Shown: positions 44,416-54,082, numbered from the stretch's first letter. The stretch: 64,000 nt of DNA from an uncultured Lachnospiraceae bacterium (GCA_934408585.1 CAKRVA010000004.1:62001-126000); one strand, 5' to 3'. Translations and numbers: made by a program. The notes: generated by a model from the sequence alone, not told the origin.

Positions 44416-45687
44416 ATGAAAGTTTTAATTGTAGGCAGTGGCGGAAGAGAACATGCAATTGCTACCAGCGTAGCAAAAAGCAGTAAGGTAGATAAGATTT
44501 ATTGCGCACCAGGAAATGCAGGAATCGGCTTGATTGCAGAATGTGTTCCAATTGGGGCAATGGAATTCGATAAAATTGTTGCATTTGCAAAAGAAAAGGA
44601 AATCGACCTGACTATAGTAGGAATGGATGACCCTCTGGTAGGAGGCTTGGTGGATGAATTGGAAAAAGCAGGATTACGTGCATTCGGACCTCGTAAGAAT
44701 GCAGCAATTCTTGAAGGAAGTAAAGCATTTTCCAAGGATTTGATGAAGAAATACCATATTCCTACGGCGGCATATGAGAACTTTGACAATGCAGAAGAAG
44801 CTCTGGCATATCTGGAAACGGCATCTTTTCCAATCGTATTAAAGGCAGACGGGCTGGCACTTGGAAAAGGCGTGTTAATCTGTAATACATTGGAAGAGGC
44901 ACAGGAAGGTGTGAAATCCATCATGCTGGACAAGCATTTTGGAAGTGCCGGAAACCGTATGGTTATTGAAGAGTTTATGACAGGACGTGAAGTTTCTGTT
45001 TTGTCTTATGTGGATGGAAAGACCATTAAGACAATGACATCGGCACAGGATCATAAGCGTGCCGGGGATGGTGATACCGGTCTGAATACCGGTGGTATGG
45101 GAACTTTTTCCCCAAGTCCGTTCTATACAAAAGAAGTGGATGATTTCTGTAAGAAGTATATCTATCAGGCAACCGTTGATGCGATGGCAAGTGAAGGCAG
45201 ACCATTCAAAGGAATCATCTTTTTTGGACTGATGCTGACACCGCAGGGACCGAAGGTGCTTGAATACAATGCCCGGTTTGGAGATCCCGAAGCGCAGGTA
45301 GTGCTTCCGAGAATGAAAAATGATATTATTGAGGTAATGGAAGCATGTATCGATGGTACATTAGACCAGATAGACCTTCAGTTTGAGGATAATGCAGCCG
45401 TATGTGTGGTACTGGCATCCGAAGGGTATCCGGTAAAATATGAAAAAGGATTTTTAATCCATGGACTTGAAAAGTTTGAGAATCAGGAGAATTACTTCTG
45501 TTTTCATGCAGGAACAAAGCAGACTCCGGAGGGAATTGTAACAAACGGAGGAAGAGTTCTAGGAATTACAGCGAAGGGAAAAGATTTAAAGGAAGCGCGA
45601 AAGAATGCTTACGCTGCAACCGAATGGATTACCTTCGAAAATAAATATATGCGTCACGATATCGGAAAGGCAATTGATGAGGCTTAA
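44416..45687 (+). CDS. purD: Phosphoribosylamine-glycine ligase
   Basis: A 423-residue ATP-grasp enzyme that makes GAR from phosphoribosylamine and glycine. The start MKVLIVGSGGREHAIA, the VLKADGLALGKGV loop and the metal-binding EYNARFGDPEAQ are present. GGAGG lies upstream of 44416; an upstream extension to 44374 overlaps purN without a start signal. It ends the purE-M-N-D block; purL is about 16 kb away at 61393. Confidence 0.96.
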   Translation: MKVLIVGSGGREHAIATSVAKSSKVDKIYCAPGNAGIGLIAECVPIGAMEFDKIVAFAKEKEIDLTIVGMDDPLVGGLVDELEKAGLRAFGPRKNAAILEGSKAFSKDLMKKYHIPTAAYENFDNAEEALAYLETASFPIVLKADGLALGKGVLICNTLEEAQEGVKSIMLDKHFGSAGNRMVIEEFMTGREVSVLSYVDGKTIKTMTSAQDHKRAGDGDTGLNTGGMGTFSPSPFYTKEVDDFCKKYIYQATVDAMASEGRPFKGIIFFGLMLTPQGPKVLEYNARFGDPEAQVVLPRMKNDIIEVMEACIDGTLDQIDLQFEDNAAVCVVLASEGYPVKYEKGFLIHGLEKFENQENYFCFHAGTKQTPEGIVTNGGRVLGITAKGKDLKEARKNAYAATEWITFENKYMRHDIGKAIDEA

Positions 45688-45714
45688 TCAGTAGGCTGCA
45701 GAAAGGAATTGCAT

Positions 45715-46188
45715 ATGGATATACAAAGACATAGGCGTATTTCATTAGATGGACTAAAGAGACCGACAATATGCAGGGAATGTGGAGGTATTCTGGTTTA
45801 CCGCGGACTTGGCGAGTATGTATGTGAAGACTGCGGGAAGAAGGAATATGATGATTATGGTCTGGTAAGAGAATATCTGGAAGCCCATAAGGGAGCGAAT
45901 GTCGCAGAAATTTCAGAACGCACCGGAGTATCGCATAAGGCAATCCGGGACATGATAAAAGATCAGCGTTTTGAACTGGTGGAAAACCGGGGAGGATATC
46001 TTCGCTGTGAAATTTGCGGTGAAAATATAAGAACCGGCCGGTTGTGTCAGAAGTGCGAAATTGAGTACCACAGACAGATTGAAGCAGAAGCAAGACAGAA
46101 CCGTAACAACTTTAAGAACATTTCGGTATATAGCGGTGAAAAGAATGAGGGAGACATTGGACGGAAACGTTTTGAGAGATACAGATAG
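45715..46188 (+). CDS. Zinc-ribbon and helix-turn-helix protein (YvyF/TIGR03826-like)
   Basis: A 157-residue protein with an N-terminal C4 zinc ribbon (CRECGG, CEDCGK), a helix-turn-helix segment (VAEISERTGVSHKAIRDMI) and a second zinc ribbon (CEICGE, CQKCE). The layout resembles YvyF-type proteins of flagellar operons. No flagellar gene is adjacent, so its role is open. AAGGA lies 7 bases before the start at 45715. A membrane SH3 protein gene follows at 16 bases. Confidence 0.75.
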   Translation: MDIQRHRRISLDGLKRPTICRECGGILVYRGLGEYVCEDCGKKEYDDYGLVREYLEAHKGANVAEISERTGVSHKAIRDMIKDQRFELVENRGGYLRCEICGENIRTGRLCQKCEIEYHRQIEAEARQNRNNFKNISVYSGEKNEGDIGRKRFERYR

Positions 46189-46204
46189 AAAGGTGTGGAG
46201 TGTT

Positions 46205-47503
46205 ATGAAAAAAGGATTATTGGGATTGTTGACTGCAGTTATGGTATTTGGATTTTCTACCATTTCATGCTTTGCAGCAACCGGAACAGTTACTGCACAG
46301 ACAGCTAAAATCAGAGAAAAAGCAAGCACCGAGAGCAGCGTGGTTGCTTCTACTGCAAAAGGCAGCAAAGTAGATATTGTGGGAGCTGAAAAGGACAGTT
46401 CCGGAACAGTCTGGTATAAAGTACCTGTTGCAGGCGGCTCTTATGGATATGTGCGTAGTGATTTGATTGAAACAAGTGATAATATTGAGGTGAACAGTGC
46501 TCAGCCTGCAGCAACACAGGCACCTGCGGAAAAACCTGCGGCTACGGTTCCGACTTCAATTGGAGAGCAGCAGGCAACCGTAAAGTGTGATACAAATGTA
46601 AAAATCCGTTCCGGCGCATCCACTTCTCATGATGTCGTAACCAGTCTTCCAAATGGTACTGCAATTACACTGATTGGGGAAGCAAATGATGCCGCAGGAA
46701 ACAAGTGGTATCAGTTGAGATGCAATTATAATAATAAGGACATTGAAGGATATATCCGTTCAGATCTGATTACGATTGGGGCACCGGCAGGAAGCAGTGA
46801 AGAAGCACCGCAGGAGACAGAAACTCCGGCAGACGGAGAACAGCCTGCTGATGCAGAAACAGAAAATCCGGAGGAAACACAGGAGCCGGAACAGGAAGAA
46901 GTTCCGGAAGAACCGGTAGAAGAACATAATGATTATGAAATCGTATATCTGGAAGATACAAATGCACCAGGAGAATTTCACTATTATCTGTATGATAACC
47001 TGGATGGAACCAGAAGAAATGTTGAAGATTTGTTGAATGCAGTTTCTGTTTCCAATGAGAATATCAATATTATGCAGAAGGAAGCATCGCGTGCAAAGAT
47101 TATCATTATTGTTCTGGCAGTTGTTGTAGTATTATTGTTTGCAGCATTGACCATCCTGTTTATTAAGCTTCGTGGAGCAAATGAATACGAATATGAAGAT
47201 TATGAGGATGAAGAAGAGGACGAAATCGAAGAACCTGCTCCGGCACCAAGAAGACGACGGGTACGGGAAGAGGAAGAATATGAACGTCCGGTAAGAAGAG
47301 AACGATATGAAGAACCGGAAAGAGAAAGACGTACGGAAAGACGCCCGGTAAGAGAAGAGCGTACCGTAGAAAGAGAGCGGGTACAGGAAAAGGCAGCACC
47401 TGCGGAAAAACCGGAACGCGCACCAAGAAAGGCACAGAATTTCCTGACGGATGATGATGAGTTTGAATTTGAATTTTTGAATATGGACGATAAAGATTTA
47501 TAG
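46205..47503 (+). CDS. SH3-domain membrane protein with charged cytoplasmic tail
   Basis: A 432-residue protein with a signal peptide (ending near SCFAATG) and two bacterial SH3 domains (about residues 28-90 and 125-185). Each begins with a form of VTAQTAKIREKAST or VKCDTNVKIRSGAS, suggesting peptidoglycan binding. A Glu/Pro-rich linker follows, then one transmembrane helix (about residues 300-325) and a cytoplasmic tail very rich in Arg and Glu, ending EFEFEFLNMDDKDL. GGTGTGGAG lies upstream at 46205. Probable wall-sensing or cell-division accessory role, inferred from layout. Confidence 0.8.
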   Translation: MKKGLLGLLTAVMVFGFSTISCFAATGTVTAQTAKIREKASTESSVVASTAKGSKVDIVGAEKDSSGTVWYKVPVAGGSYGYVRSDLIETSDNIEVNSAQPAATQAPAEKPAATVPTSIGEQQATVKCDTNVKIRSGASTSHDVVTSLPNGTAITLIGEANDAAGNKWYQLRCNYNNKDIEGYIRSDLITIGAPAGSSEEAPQETETPADGEQPADAETENPEETQEPEQEEVPEEPVEEHNDYEIVYLEDTNAPGEFHYYLYDNLDGTRRNVEDLLNAVSVSNENINIMQKEASRAKIIIIVLAVVVVLLFAALTILFIKLRGANEYEYEDYEDEEEDEIEEPAPAPRRRRVREEEEYERPVRRERYEEPERERRTERRPVREERTVERERVQEKAAPAEKPERAPRKAQNFLTDDDEFEFEFLNMDDKDL

Positions 47504-47514
47504 AAATACGTAGG

Positions 47515-47542
47515 AAAAGGAATAGCATCTGCTATTCCTTTT
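47515..47542. terminator. Terminator after the SH3 protein gene
   Basis: AAAAGGAATAGCA pairs perfectly with TGCTATTCCTTTT around a 2-base spacer, followed by AT; usable in both directions. Confidence 0.85.
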
Positions 47543-47598
47543 ATGCAAAAATATAGTTATAGTTTCCGATAGCGGACAGTGATATGGAGGAAATTAAA

Positions 47599-50043
47599 AT
47601 GTGGTCAGGTGAATGGACAAAAAATGCAGAGAATGCATTGTCACTGGCAGAAAAAGCAGCAACAAAATTACATGCAGGGTATGTAGGAACAGAACATATT
47701 CTGGTGGGACTGTTAAAAGAAAAGACGGGAGTTGCAGCAAAGGTCCTTGAAGATAATGGAATTGAAGAACAAAAAGTTATGGAGATGATACAGGATCTCA
47801 TTACTCCGGAGGGGAATGTAGCGGTAAAAGAACGCGGCAACTTTTCACCAAGGGCGCAGGCAGTATTGGAAGAGGCGGAGGTGCAGGCAGAACGTTTCCA
47901 TGCGAAAGCAGTAGGTACCGAGCATATTCTGCTTGCATTAATTAAAGATGTAGAAAATGTGGCAGCCCGTCTTTTAAATACATTGGGCGTTCCGGCGCAA
48001 AAGGTATATATTGATACCCTGATAGCAATCGGACAGGACCCGTCCCTCTATAAAGAAGATTTTGCAAAAAAATCAAATAAAAGAAAACAACCTTCTACGT
48101 TGGATCAGTATAGCAGAGATTTAACAGCCCTTGCTGCGGAAGGTAAATTAGACCCGGTAGTCGGACGTGAAAATGAAATAAAGAGAGTTATCGAAATTCT
48201 GAGCCGCAGAACGAAGAACAATCCCTGCCTGATTGGGGAACCCGGTGTGGGAAAAACGGCAGTGGTCGAAGGACTTGCCAGCAAAATAGCATCGGGGGAT
48301 GTTCCTTTTACGGTACAGAATAAGCGTCTGCTGACACTGGATTTATCCGGTATGGTTGCCGGTTCCAAATATCGTGGTGAATTTGAAGAGCGAATTAAGC
48401 GTGTTATCCGTGAAGTGCAGGAAGATGGCAATGTTATCCTATTTCTGGATGAGCTTCATACAATAATCGGTGCAGGTGGTGCAGAAGGAGCAATTGATGC
48501 ATCCAATATTCTGAAGCCTTCTCTGGCAAGAGGAGAACTCCAGCTGATTGGTGCAACAACCATTTCGGAATATCATAAGTATGTGGAGAAGGATGCTGCC
48601 CTGGAACGGCGTTTTCAACCGGTTAATGTGGAAGAGCCAAGCAAAGAAGAAACATTAAATATTTTGAAAGGAATTGCCTATAAGTATGCGGATCATCATC
48701 GGGTAGTGATTACCGACGAAGCGCTGCAGGCTGCAGTGAATCTTTCGGAACGTTATATCAATGACCGGAATCTTCCGGACAAAGCCATTGATTTGATTGA
48801 TGAAGCATCTGCAGCAGTGCGTTTGAAAAATACAAGCGTACCGGTTGTATTAAAGAATTTACAGGAACAACTGAAAGATATGGATGCACAGCTGGAAGAA
48901 TTTATGAAACAGGGAAATCTCGAAGAAGCATCCAATCTGAGAAAAGAACAGGAACAGCTTTTAAAGAAGTATCAACGGGAAGAGAAGAAATATCACAAAA
49001 AGCAGTCAGAAACACAACTCAAAGTGGGGGAAGAGGATATTGCTGAGGTGGTTTCTACCTGGACAAAAATTCCGGTCAGCAAATTGAATGAAAAAGAAAG
49101 TGATCGTTTGTTACGTCTGGAAAAAGTACTTCATAAACGTGTCATCGGACAGGAAGAAGCGGTAAATGCAGTTTCCCGTGCAATTCGACGTGGAAGGGTC
49201 GGACTTCAGGATCCGAACCGGCCGATTGGTTCCTTCTTATTCCTCGGACCGACTGGTGTGGGAAAAACGGAGCTCAGCAAAGCACTGGCAGAAGCAATGT
49301 TTGGTTCAGAAAGTGCACTGATTCGTGTAGATATGTCAGAATATATGGAAGGTCATTCCGTATCCAAGATGATTGGTTCACCTCCGGGATATGTCGGATT
49401 TGAAGAAGGTGGACAGCTGAGTGAAAAAATACGGAAGAATCCATATTCCGTTGTATTGTTTGATGAAATTGAAAAAGCACATCCCGATGTATTTAACGTT
49501 TTGTTGCAGGTGTTGGATGATGGACATATTACGGACTCCAAGGGACGGAAGGTGAGCTTTAAAAACACCATTCTGATTATGACCTCCAATGCAGGTGCGC
49601 AGAGGATTGTATCTCCGAAAAACCTCGGATTTTTTACAGATACCACAAAAGAACAGGATTACGAGAAAATGAAAAGTGGTGTCATGGATGAGGTAAAAAA
49701 GCTGTTTAAGCCGGAGTTTATCAACCGTATTGATGATATTATCGTATTCAAAACGTTGGAAAAGAAAGAGATGCTGCAAATTGTCCAGCTTCTGAGTGAG
49801 AATCTGGCAGCAAGGTGCATGAAGCAGATGCAGATAAAACTGCAGTTCAGCAGTGCACTCAAAGAACATCTGGTGGAGAAGTATGCCGATTATAAAATGG
49901 GGGCAAGACCTTTAAAACGTGCAATTCAGAATCAGGTGGAGGACCTGCTTGCAGAAAAGATTCTGGAAGGAAAAATCCATGCAGGGGACAAAGTACTTGT
50001 AGGGTTCCGAAAAGGTGAGATTTCCTTTGACGTTAAAAACTAA
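47599..50043 (+). CDS. clpC: ATP-dependent Clp protease ATPase subunit ClpC
   Basis: An 814-residue Hsp100 ATPase that unfolds proteins for ClpP. It has the double Clp-N domain (residues 1-150), AAA domain 1 (GEPGVGKTA, LFLDELHT), an M-domain/UVR coiled coil (about 400-470) and AAA domain 2 (GPTGVGKTEL) with the C-terminal ClpB D2-small region. GGAGG lies 8 bases before the start at 47599. The usual ctsR and mcsAB neighbours are absent here. Confidence 0.96.
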   Translation: MWSGEWTKNAENALSLAEKAATKLHAGYVGTEHILVGLLKEKTGVAAKVLEDNGIEEQKVMEMIQDLITPEGNVAVKERGNFSPRAQAVLEEAEVQAERFHAKAVGTEHILLALIKDVENVAARLLNTLGVPAQKVYIDTLIAIGQDPSLYKEDFAKKSNKRKQPSTLDQYSRDLTALAAEGKLDPVVGRENEIKRVIEILSRRTKNNPCLIGEPGVGKTAVVEGLASKIASGDVPFTVQNKRLLTLDLSGMVAGSKYRGEFEERIKRVIREVQEDGNVILFLDELHTIIGAGGAEGAIDASNILKPSLARGELQLIGATTISEYHKYVEKDAALERRFQPVNVEEPSKEETLNILKGIAYKYADHHRVVITDEALQAAVNLSERYINDRNLPDKAIDLIDEASAAVRLKNTSVPVVLKNLQEQLKDMDAQLEEFMKQGNLEEASNLRKEQEQLLKKYQREEKKYHKKQSETQLKVGEEDIAEVVSTWTKIPVSKLNEKESDRLLRLEKVLHKRVIGQEEAVNAVSRAIRRGRVGLQDPNRPIGSFLFLGPTGVGKTELSKALAEAMFGSESALIRVDMSEYMEGHSVSKMIGSPPGYVGFEEGGQLSEKIRKNPYSVVLFDEIEKAHPDVFNVLLQVLDDGHITDSKGRKVSFKNTILIMTSNAGAQRIVSPKNLGFFTDTTKEQDYEKMKSGVMDEVKKLFKPEFINRIDDIIVFKTLEKKEMLQIVQLLSENLAARCMKQMQIKLQFSSALKEHLVEKYADYKMGARPLKRAIQNQVEDLLAEKILEGKIHAGDKVLVGFRKGEISFDVKN

Positions 50044-50093
50044 ATAGTTTATACTGAGGATAGCAAATGTACAAATCAGGAGGAAGTTACAAA

Positions 50094-50504
50094 ATGGCGG
50101 TTGTAGATGAATTGATTCGAAAAGAAACAGACGATACCATCAGTTTTGGAAATCATTTATTGGCAGATAAGAAGAAACTGGAGGATTTTGAATTTGACGG
50201 GAATCTTTATAAAGTAAAAACTTTCCAGACAATGACGAAGCTGGAGAGAAATGGATTGTTTGTTTATGAATCGGTACCTGGAACAAGCGTATTTCATTTT
50301 CATGAAACTTTTGAAGGGGTAGATTTTTCAGTGTCTGGTGCGGAAGATGCACAGATTACGTTAGGATTGTGTGAAGATACCGAATATGAGGTATTCGTAA
50401 ACGGAAAGAGCACCGGAAAAATGAGCACGAACCTTGGTGGAAAATTAAACATCAGTGTGGAACTCGAAGGTGCTGAAGAAGTTCATATAAAAGTAGTTCG
50501 ATAA
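50094..50504 (+). CDS. Conserved hypothetical protein of unknown function
   Basis: A 136-residue protein, mostly beta-prone (FEFDGNLYKVKTFQTMTKL, VFHFHETFEGVDFSVSG, YEVFVNGKSTGK), with no signal peptide or membrane helix. I do not recognise a family. GGAGG lies about 10 bases before 50094. It sits between clpC and radA and ends with its own strong terminator. Confidence 0.7.
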   Translation: MAVVDELIRKETDDTISFGNHLLADKKKLEDFEFDGNLYKVKTFQTMTKLERNGLFVYESVPGTSVFHFHETFEGVDFSVSGAEDAQITLGLCEDTEYEVFVNGKSTGKMSTNLGGKLNISVELEGAEEVHIKVVR

Positions 50505-50515
50505 AATCAGTTTTC

Positions 50516-50546
50516 AAACGCTGTTCTGTTTGACAGAACAGCGTTT
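50516..50546 (+). terminator. Terminator after the hypothetical gene
   Basis: AAACGCTGTTCTG pairs perfectly with CAGAACAGCGTTT around a 5-base loop, followed by CGTTCTT. Confidence 0.8.
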
Positions 50547-50599
50547 CGTTCTTGTGTGCCTGTGGACACACATTTTTACTCCAGATAGGTGAGGTGTTT

Positions 50600-51973
50600 A
50601 TGGCAAAAGGAAAACAGACAACCGTTTTTTTCTGCCAAAGTTGCGGATATGAATCCAGTAAATGGATGGGGCAGTGTCCGGGGTGCAAAGAATGGAATAC
50701 CATGGTGGAGGAACGGGTCGTTACCACAAGTGGGAAATCCATGCGGCCAATTCATGAAAAAGCAAAACCAACGGTATTGGCAGATATATCTTTGGAAAAA
50801 GAAGACCGTATACAGACACATATTGAAGAACTGAACCGTGTACTGGGCGGAGGTCTGGTGGCTGGCTCGCTGGTATTGGTAGGAGGAGATCCCGGAATCG
50901 GAAAATCCACATTGCTGTTACAGGTATGCAGGGAAATTGCTGCGGATGGACGTAAGGTGTTGTATATATCCGGAGAAGAGTCTTTGAAACAAATAAAGAT
51001 CCGTGCGAACCGGATTGGCGAGTTTAACCAGAATCTGTTTTTGCTTTGTGAAACAAATCTGGAAACCATCGAAGAAACCATCCGGGCAGAAAAACCGGAA
51101 GTAGTCGTTGTAGATTCCATACAGACGATGTATCTGGAAAGTGTATCAGCAGCTCCCGGAAGTGTTTCGCAGGTAAGAGAGGCAACAAATGTATTTTTGC
51201 AGCTTGCCAAGGGATTGAACATTTCTATCTTTATCGTAGGACATGTGACCAAAGAGGGAACAGTAGCAGGCCCCAGGGTTCTTGAACATATGGTGGATAC
51301 GGTTTTATATTTTGAAGGCGACAGACATGCATCTTACCGCATTCTGCGTGGCGTAAAGAACCGTTTTGGATCGACAAATGAAATTGGCGTGTTCGAAATG
51401 GAAGCAGGAGGTCTGAAAGAGGTAAAAAATCCTTCGGAATTTATGCTGAGTGGAAAACCCGAAGAGGCAAGCGGCTCTATTGTAGTCTGTTCGATGGAGG
51501 GAACAAGACCATTGCTTGTAGAAATTCAGGCACTGGTATGTCATAGTAATTTTGGAATACCGAGAAGACAGGCAATCGGAACAGACTTTAACCGTGTGAA
51601 TTTACTGATGGCAGTATTGGAGAAACGTTTGGGATTGCAGCTTGGAAATTGTGATGCCTATGTAAATGTTGCCGGAGGAATCCGGATTCAGGAGCCGGCG
51701 ATTGACCTTGGAATTGCACTTGCAGTAATTTCCAGTTTTAAAAATAAAATTATTGATTCCGGAACAATCGCTATGGGAGAAATCGGTCTTAGCGGTGAGG
51801 TGCGTGCAGTCAGTATGATACCTGCACGTGTGCAGGAGGCAAAGAAGCTTGGATTTACTACCTGTATCATTCCGGAAGTCTGCCGGGATAGTGTAAAAGA
51901 CATAAAAGGGATTAAGATTATTGGAATAAAGAATATTGGAGATGTCATGAAATGGACAGAAAAAAGTTTATAA
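50600..51973 (+). CDS. radA: DNA repair protein RadA
   Basis: A 457-residue RecA-like ATPase that processes recombination intermediates. It has the N-terminal zinc finger (CQSCGYESSKWMGQCPGC), Walker A GGDPGIGKST, the family KNRFGSTNEIGVF motif and a C-terminal Lon-like domain. GGTGAGGTG lies upstream of 50600. The 3' end overlaps the next gene by 22 bases. Confidence 0.96.
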   Translation: MAKGKQTTVFFCQSCGYESSKWMGQCPGCKEWNTMVEERVVTTSGKSMRPIHEKAKPTVLADISLEKEDRIQTHIEELNRVLGGGLVAGSLVLVGGDPGIGKSTLLLQVCREIAADGRKVLYISGEESLKQIKIRANRIGEFNQNLFLLCETNLETIEETIRAEKPEVVVVDSIQTMYLESVSAAPGSVSQVREATNVFLQLAKGLNISIFIVGHVTKEGTVAGPRVLEHMVDTVLYFEGDRHASYRILRGVKNRFGSTNEIGVFEMEAGGLKEVKNPSEFMLSGKPEEASGSIVVCSMEGTRPLLVEIQALVCHSNFGIPRRQAIGTDFNRVNLLMAVLEKRLGLQLGNCDAYVNVAGGIRIQEPAIDLGIALAVISSFKNKIIDSGTIAMGEIGLSGEVRAVSMIPARVQEAKKLGFTTCIIPEVCRDSVKDIKGIKIIGIKNIGDVMKWTEKSL

Positions 51974-53046
51974 AACATCTTCCGCTTTATCTGGTGGAGA
52001 TACTGGTTCTTGTGGTGGCAGCCGGCTTTTTATATTTCACGGTTCAGGCGACAAGGGCAGAGAGAAGAGAAATTAAAGAAGAGAATATCACAGTAAATGA
52101 GGAAGTAAAGGAACAGATTGAAAAGACACAGGAAGAGAATGCCGGAAAGAATCTTACCGGTGTGTTTAATGTGGCACTCTTTGGTGTGGATGCAAGAGAT
52201 GGAAGTCTGGGAAAAGGTACAAGAAGTGATTCCATCATGATTTGTTCCATTGATATGGACAAGCATGAGGTAAAACTGATTTCGGTACTTCGTGATACGT
52301 ATCTGAATCTCGGAAACGATACTTACAATAAATGTAATGTGGCATATGCCAAGGGCGGACCGGAACAGGCCATCAGTATGCTTAATGTAAATACGGATAT
52401 GTATATCAAAGATTATATTACGGTTGGATTTGATGGATTGATTCAGGCAGTGGATGCCCTGGGCGGGGTAGAGCTGGATGTCAGCGAGGCTGAAATTCCC
52501 CATTTAAACAATTACCAGATTAGTATGGTAGGTACAACAGATGATGGCATTACATTTGTTGCCGAGGAGGGAAGTTATGTACCTGTTACAGAACCTGGAT
52601 TGCAGAAACTGAACGGATTGCAGGCTACGGCTTACTGCCGTATCCGGTATGTGGGGGATGATTTCCGCAGAACACAAAGACAGCGTGATTTGATTACGGC
52701 AATGATTGAAAAAAGCAAAACCGCTTCCATCGGCGAGCTGACACAGGCAGCAGAAGCAGTATTTCCATATGTGAGTACCTCGTTGAAGGTTGAGGATATC
52801 TTTACGATGTTGAGCGTTGTTGGAGATTATCAGGTAACGGTAAGTGAAAGCTTTCCGTTTGCTGGAATACGAAATGGCGGTAATATCAAAGGATACGGTT
52901 CCTGTGTTGTTCCAACGGATCTGGAGCAAAATGTAATAAAACTCCATGAGCTGCTGTTTGATGAGCAGGATTATGTACCTTCGGAAGAAGTGAAGAAGTA
53001 CAGTGAAATTATAAAAAATGATACACAGGCATATTTACAATATTAG
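51952..53046 (+). CDS. LytR-CpsA-Psr (LCP) family protein
   Basis: A 364-residue membrane-anchored protein with one N-terminal helix (residues about 10-30) and the LCP domain. The conserved signatures are FGVDARDGSLGKGTRSDSIM, SVLRDTYL and YCRIRYVGDDFRRTQRQRDL. LCP enzymes transfer undecaprenyl-linked glycopolymers to the cell wall. The start overlaps the end of radA (ATGGACAGA inside the radA codons), giving coupling. The precise polymer is unknown. Confidence 0.92.
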   Translation: MDRKKFIKHLPLYLVEILVLVVAAGFLYFTVQATRAERREIKEENITVNEEVKEQIEKTQEENAGKNLTGVFNVALFGVDARDGSLGKGTRSDSIMICSIDMDKHEVKLISVLRDTYLNLGNDTYNKCNVAYAKGGPEQAISMLNVNTDMYIKDYITVGFDGLIQAVDALGGVELDVSEAEIPHLNNYQISMVGTTDDGITFVAEEGSYVPVTEPGLQKLNGLQATAYCRIRYVGDDFRRTQRQRDLITAMIEKSKTASIGELTQAAEAVFPYVSTSLKVEDIFTMLSVVGDYQVTVSESFPFAGIRNGGNIKGYGSCVVPTDLEQNVIKLHELLFDEQDYVPSEEVKKYSEIIKNDTQAYLQY

Positions 53047-53048
53047 CC

Positions 53049-53078
53049 TTGACAAAGAAACATACCTTAAGTTATAAT
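53049..53078 (+). promoter_or_regulatory. Promoter of tRNA-Trp
   Basis: TTGACA (53049-53054) and TATAAT (53073-53078), both perfect, 18 bases apart, 33 bases before the tRNA. A perfect CTTTCGGTG/CACCGAAAG hairpin (53081-53105) lies in the leader. Confidence 0.85.
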
Positions 53079-53110
53079 AGCTTTCGGTGGTTCAAACACC
53101 GAAAGAAAAT

Positions 53111-53181
53111 AGGGGCATAGTTCAAAGGTAGAACAGCGGTCTCCAAAACCGTCGATGTGGGTTCGATTCCTACTGCCCCTG
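53111..53181 (+). tRNA. tRNA-Trp (anticodon CCA)
   Basis: A 71-base cloverleaf: acceptor AGGGGCA with TGCCCCT, D-arm TAGTTCAAAGGTAGAAC, anticodon arm GCGGT/ACCGT with loop CTCCAAA and anticodon CCA, and T-loop GGTTCGATTCC. The discriminator is G and CCA is not encoded. Confidence 0.95.
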
Positions 53182-53185
53182 CTCT

Positions 53186-53217
53186 AAAACCCTAGTATTT
53201 ACTAGGGTTTTTGTTTT
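53186..53217 (+). terminator. Terminator of tRNA-Trp
   Basis: AAAACCCTAGTA and TACTAGGGTTTT form a stem with a short loop, followed by TGTTTTTG. It lies between the tRNA and the integrase remnant and probably coincides with the left end of the element. Confidence 0.85.
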
Positions 53218-53221
53218 TGTG

Positions 53222-54082
53222 TCAACTTTCGTGTCGACTTTCGTGTGAACTTTTATTTATTTTTACAATTTTTCCTTCTGAGGGAAGTAAATCAATTACA
53301 AAATCGGGCATATCAATATAGTGGTCGCTTGACTTTGTCTTTGGAACCTTTGTTATCCAATTATTATTTTCATCCAGGACCATAGCAGCATGAACATGAA
53401 TTATGTTGCCGGACACATCAGAAGCATCTAAGGCACATATCTCTGAACGCCTCAGAGTGCCGTAGGCGGCAAGACAACATGCAATCAGCATATTTCTATC
53501 ATAGCTTTTAAATTCTTCAATTAAGGCGGATACATCACGGTCTGTGGGAACATATAAATTACTACCTTTTCGCTGGGGCAAAACTACCCGGAAGTGAAGG
53601 TCGGGATACAGGGTGTTTACCATGCTGATGAATTGTCCATATACATTACGGACAGTCTTAGGAGACCGGTCAGTGGAAATGTCCTGTATCCATCGTTGTA
53701 GGTCCTTGTTCTTGATTTTTTTTATTGGCATATCTTGTATTGAAGTCATGTGATTCTTAAAATTAAGTTTGTAGCATCGAATGGTAGATGGTGAAATCAC
53801 GCCTTCTCTGGATGAGATATAAATATCCATTCCCTCTTTCACAGTAAATTCCTTTTCCTGCTTCGGTCGGTTGCAGTAATATTGTGTAGCGAGAAGTTCA
53901 GCGTCTCTTTTGGTATCAGCGGTAAATGATTTCAGATGCTTTTTACCTAAACTGTCTGTATAATCCAATACTCTCACTCGCCAGCTCCCTGATGGTAATT
54001 TTTGAGCTTTTGCGATAATATCACTCTCCTTTTGGGCATAAAAATGCCCGGTGCTTGTAATTTCACCGGGAAAATGATACAA
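53222..54082 (-). pseudogene. Tyrosine recombinase (integrase), start codon lost and active site truncated
   Basis: The product has an N-terminal AP2-like arm-binding region (KLPSGSWRVRVLDYTDSLGKKH), a SAM-like core-binding domain (FTVKEGMDIYISS, NFKNHMTSIQ) and the first part of the catalytic domain (TLRRSEICALDASDV, with the first Arg). It ends about 17 residues after LLPSEGK, without the HxLRH and Tyr motifs, so about 90 residues are missing in frame. The normal MAKAQKLPSG start reads IAKAQKLPSG here (ATC at 54016), with AAAGGAG correctly spaced, which suggests start loss. The nearest ATG is at 54082 and has no ribosome site. It points towards tRNA-Trp, as integrases usually do. Confidence 0.85.

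Noticed and set aside
53081..53105. tRNA remnant upstream of tRNA-Trp
   Set aside because: The loop resembles a T-loop, but the first loop base and the closing pair do not fit a T-arm, and the rest of a tRNA is absent.
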